Shown here piece after piece: positions 62,232 through 64,000 of a stretch of 64,000 bases of DNA. The first letter of the stretch is position 1, and each line of letters starts with the position of its first letter. The DNA is from Dyadobacter sp. CY323. GTDB lineage: Bacteria; Bacteroidota; Bacteroidia; Cytophagales; Spirosomataceae. Position numbers and translations under genes: made by a program. Location of the stretch: positions 30,289 to 94,288 of the forward strand of contig NZ_JAJUXH010000027.1 in the NCBI RefSeq assembly GCF_021390245.1. Reading direction: 5' to 3'. The notes below the pieces were generated by a model. That model was given only the letters and a program-made list of their open reading frames with translations, ran no database searches and had not been told where the DNA came from.

Positions 62232-63818
62232 ATGAATCTTATGAAAAAAACAAGATCAATCTCATTGCTCCATTTGCTGTTTTTTCTTTTGGTAAACAGT
62301 GCTGCGAATGCCCAGCTAACATCCAAACAAATCGACAGCCTGGCGCAGAGATCTCTGGAGAAATTCAAGGTAGCGGGTTTAGCCGTCGCGGTGGTCAAAG
62401 ACGGCAAGATCATTCATGGCAAAGGCTATGGCGTGAAATCCATGACGACCAAAAAGCCGGTCGACAGCCACACGAATTTTCAGATCGCTTCCAACAGCAA
62501 AGCATTTACCGCAGCCGCATTAGCCATTTTGATCGATGAAGGGAAGATTTCGTGGAAAGATAAGGTGAAGAAGCACATTCCCGAATTCAAGATGTACAAT
62601 GAGTACGTCACCGAAAATTTCATGATCGAAGATCTGCTCTGCCACCGCAGCGGACTTGGCCTGGGCGTCGGAGACCTGATGTTTTTCCCGGACGGAAGTG
62701 ATTTTACTTTCAAAGATATAGCAACCAGCTTTCAGTATTTTAAACCTGTTTCCGCATTCCGGACGCAGTTCGACTATGATAACCTCCTCTATTTTGTAGC
62801 GGGCGAAATCATTGCCCGGGTAAGCGGAATGACCTGGGAACAGTTCGTCACAGCGCGGATTATAAAGCCATTGCAGATGGACAACTCTTTTACTTCTCTG
62901 AATGAAATGAAGGATAAGTCGAATATGGCTACCCCGCATTCCACCGAAAATATGGGTAATGGCCAAATGCGCACCCTCGCCTGGTTTCAGGAAATGGTAA
63001 ACGGGGCGGCAGGCGCCATTGTCTCCAATGTGGACGACATGTCGAAATGGATGATTACGCAACTGAATAAAGGAAAGTATGGCAGCAATCTGGAAAAGCA
63101 GCTTTTTTCGGAGGCGAGGCAGCGCGAAATGTGGACCATTCACACCGTAACGGGCGTCAACCGCGATCCGCGCTATAATTCGCATTTTGGCGGCTATGGG
63201 TTAGGCTGGGGTTTGAGTGATCTCAGAGGAAATATGCATGTCGGACATACGGGCGGATTGCCCGGAATGTTGTCGGTTGTGAACCTGGTGCCCGACTTAA
63301 AACTGGGTATCGTGATTTTGACCAACACGGAAAGTGGCGGGGCCGGGGCATTCCGGTCTATCGGGCAGACGATTATCGACAGTTACATCAAAGCCGAACC
63401 TGTCGACTGGATCGAACGGTATAGCGAGCAGCTGGCAGGTCAGCGAAGTAACGGGGATTCCGTCACTACCAATGTCTGGAAGGTGGTGGCTGCCGCTAAA
63501 AATACGCCGGTTAAAGCCGGGGATTTTGTCGGGATATACGAAGACAACTGGTTTGGCAAAGTGGAGGTTTTCCTGAAAAACAATCATTTGTGGTTTAAAT
63601 GCCTGCGATCGCCCAAATTAAACGGCCCCATGCATTTTTACAAAGCCAATACCTTCGCCATCAAATGGGAATACCAGGATATGAATTGCGACGCATTCGC
63701 CATGTTCAGCCTGGACGAGGAAGGAAAAGCTCAGTCCATTAAAATGAAAGGCATTTCTCCTAATATCGATTTCAGCTTTGATTTCCATGATCTGGATTTG
63801 AAGCGGGTTGGGAAGTGA
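62232..63818 (+). CDS. Exported serine hydrolase of the beta-lactamase class C fold
   Basis: 528 residues with a signal peptide ending SAANAQ; ATGs at 62232 and 62241 are both usable. The class C/penicillin-binding fold motifs are complete: SNSK with Ser87 and Lys90 (FQIASNSKAFTAAAL), YDNLLYFVAG (Tyr-x-Asn) and HTGGLPG (third motif, HTG). The C-terminal 130 residues (VGIYEDNWFGKVEVFL, GISPNIDFSFDFHDL) form a DUF3471-like beta domain common in Bacteroidota esterases. It is probably an esterase or peptide hydrolase in the periplasm, not necessarily a beta-lactamase. A dispersed inverted repeat lies after the stop. Confidence 0.92.
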   Translation: MNLMKKTRSISLLHLLFFLLVNSAANAQLTSKQIDSLAQRSLEKFKVAGLAVAVVKDGKIIHGKGYGVKSMTTKKPVDSHTNFQIASNSKAFTAAALAILIDEGKISWKDKVKKHIPEFKMYNEYVTENFMIEDLLCHRSGLGLGVGDLMFFPDGSDFTFKDIATSFQYFKPVSAFRTQFDYDNLLYFVAGEIIARVSGMTWEQFVTARIIKPLQMDNSFTSLNEMKDKSNMATPHSTENMGNGQMRTLAWFQEMVNGAAGAIVSNVDDMSKWMITQLNKGKYGSNLEKQLFSEARQREMWTIHTVTGVNRDPRYNSHFGGYGLGWGLSDLRGNMHVGHTGGLPGMLSVVNLVPDLKLGIVILTNTESGGAGAFRSIGQTIIDSYIKAEPVDWIERYSEQLAGQRSNGDSVTTNVWKVVAAAKNTPVKAGDFVGIYEDNWFGKVEVFLKNNHLWFKCLRSPKLNGPMHFYKANTFAIKWEYQDMNCDAFAMFSLDEEGKAQSIKMKGISPNIDFSFDFHDLDLKRVGK

Positions 63819-63825
63819 TTTGTCG

Positions 63826-63892
63826 TTTTTAGCCACGGATACACGAATCTTCACGAATGCGTTCGTGTAAATTCGTGCCTCCGTGGCTAAAA
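63826..63892. repeat. AGCCACGGATACACGAAT-type inverted repeat between convergent genes
   Basis: TTTAGCCACGGA at one end and TCCGTGGCTAAA at the other (about 63829-63840 and 63880-63891) form a 12-pair outer stem. Inside, ACACGAAT and ATTCGTG arms add pairing. This sequence family (gene-end repeat with CACGAAT words) is a known dispersed intergenic repeat in Bacteroidota. Here it sits between two convergent genes and may act as their terminator. Confidence 0.75.
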
Positions 63893-63900
63893 TATAATTC

Positions 63901-64000
63901 CTACAAACTCGCGGGTACCGAAGCAAACGCAATTTCCAGCGCTTCTTTGATTTCATCAAGCCGCAGCGGTTTGGAAATGTAGTGGTCCATTCCCGAGCGA
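63901..64000 (-). CDS. C-terminus of a response-regulator receiver domain protein
   Basis: 32 codons before the TAG at 63901-63903, read from the window edge on the minus strand. The residues RSGMDHYISKPLRLDEIKEA are the end of a CheY-like receiver domain: GMD-Y-SKP contains the conserved Lys-Pro next to the phosphorylation site. The protein probably belongs to a hybrid sensor histidine kinase, as the receiver lies at the C-terminus with only a short tail. Most of it is outside the window. Confidence 0.85.
   Translation of the reverse strand, partial: RSGMDHYISKPLRLDEIKEALEIAFASVPASL

Overview
The window looks like a chromosomal segment from a Bacteroidota bacterium of the order Cytophagales, most likely close to Dyadobacter. 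This rests on three SusC/SusD pairs, two of them with ECF sigma factor and FecR anti-sigma genes, on a type IX secretion (T9SS) C-terminal signal, on scarce Shine-Dalgarno sequences, on TAnnTTTG-type -7 boxes, and on families such as GH140, M81 and YciE/F. The genus is an inference from protein style. No rRNA, tRNA, insertion sequence or CRISPR array was seen.

Layout. 1-7.4 kb (minus): regulated glycan-uptake locus 1, in transcription order ECF sigma, FecR, SusC with STN domain, SusD, and a secreted protein cut by the window edge. 7.5-12.7 kb (minus): a second SusC/SusD pair without STN or sigma genes, divergent from a secreted endonuclease/exonuclease/phosphatase-family enzyme (12.9-13.8 kb). 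13.8-15.7 kb: a fatty acid desaturase and a Ser/Gly/Thr-repeat secreted protein. 15.8-25.7 kb (minus): locus 3, in transcription order sigma, FecR, SusC with STN, SusD, and a two-domain esterase-like hydrolase. 25.8-33.7 kb: a DeoR regulator divergent from an operon of polyol permease, 2-hydroxyacid dehydrogenase, two FGGY kinases, histidine phosphatase and secreted glycerophosphodiesterase. 33.7-38.8 kb: GH1-like protein plus glycosyltransferase, VOC protein, AraC/DJ-1 regulator and a small secreted protein. 38.9-45.1 kb: GH140 hydrolase, an AT-rich gap, two surface-polysaccharide genes and an M81 peptidase. 45.5-49.7 kb: a 1389-residue subtilase with a von Willebrand A domain. 49.7-51.6 kb: a higher-order array of palindromic repeats. 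51.7-64 kb: a PKD/beta-helix lipoprotein, a frameshifted PQQ-type sugar dehydrogenase, a stress pair (YciE/F-like and KatE), DUF1801, a TPR protein, a YfcC transporter, an NTF2-like protein, a serine hydrolase, and the end of a response-regulator receiver domain.

How it works together. Loci 1 and 3 have the classic cell-surface signalling layout: glycan binding at SusC is relayed through the STN domain to FecR, releasing the sigma factor, while SusD captures substrate. The most interesting signal is not a protein. Upstream of both STN-type susC genes, and absent from the third pair, is a hairpin followed by a T-run on the strand opposite to susC. In locus 3 it is preceded by a well-spaced Bacteroidota promoter. 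Together they predict a cis-antisense RNA of about 95 nt covering the susC leader, analogous to DonS-type RNAs of Bacteroides polysaccharide loci.

All coordinates and motifs were read by eye. No similarity search or folding program was run.
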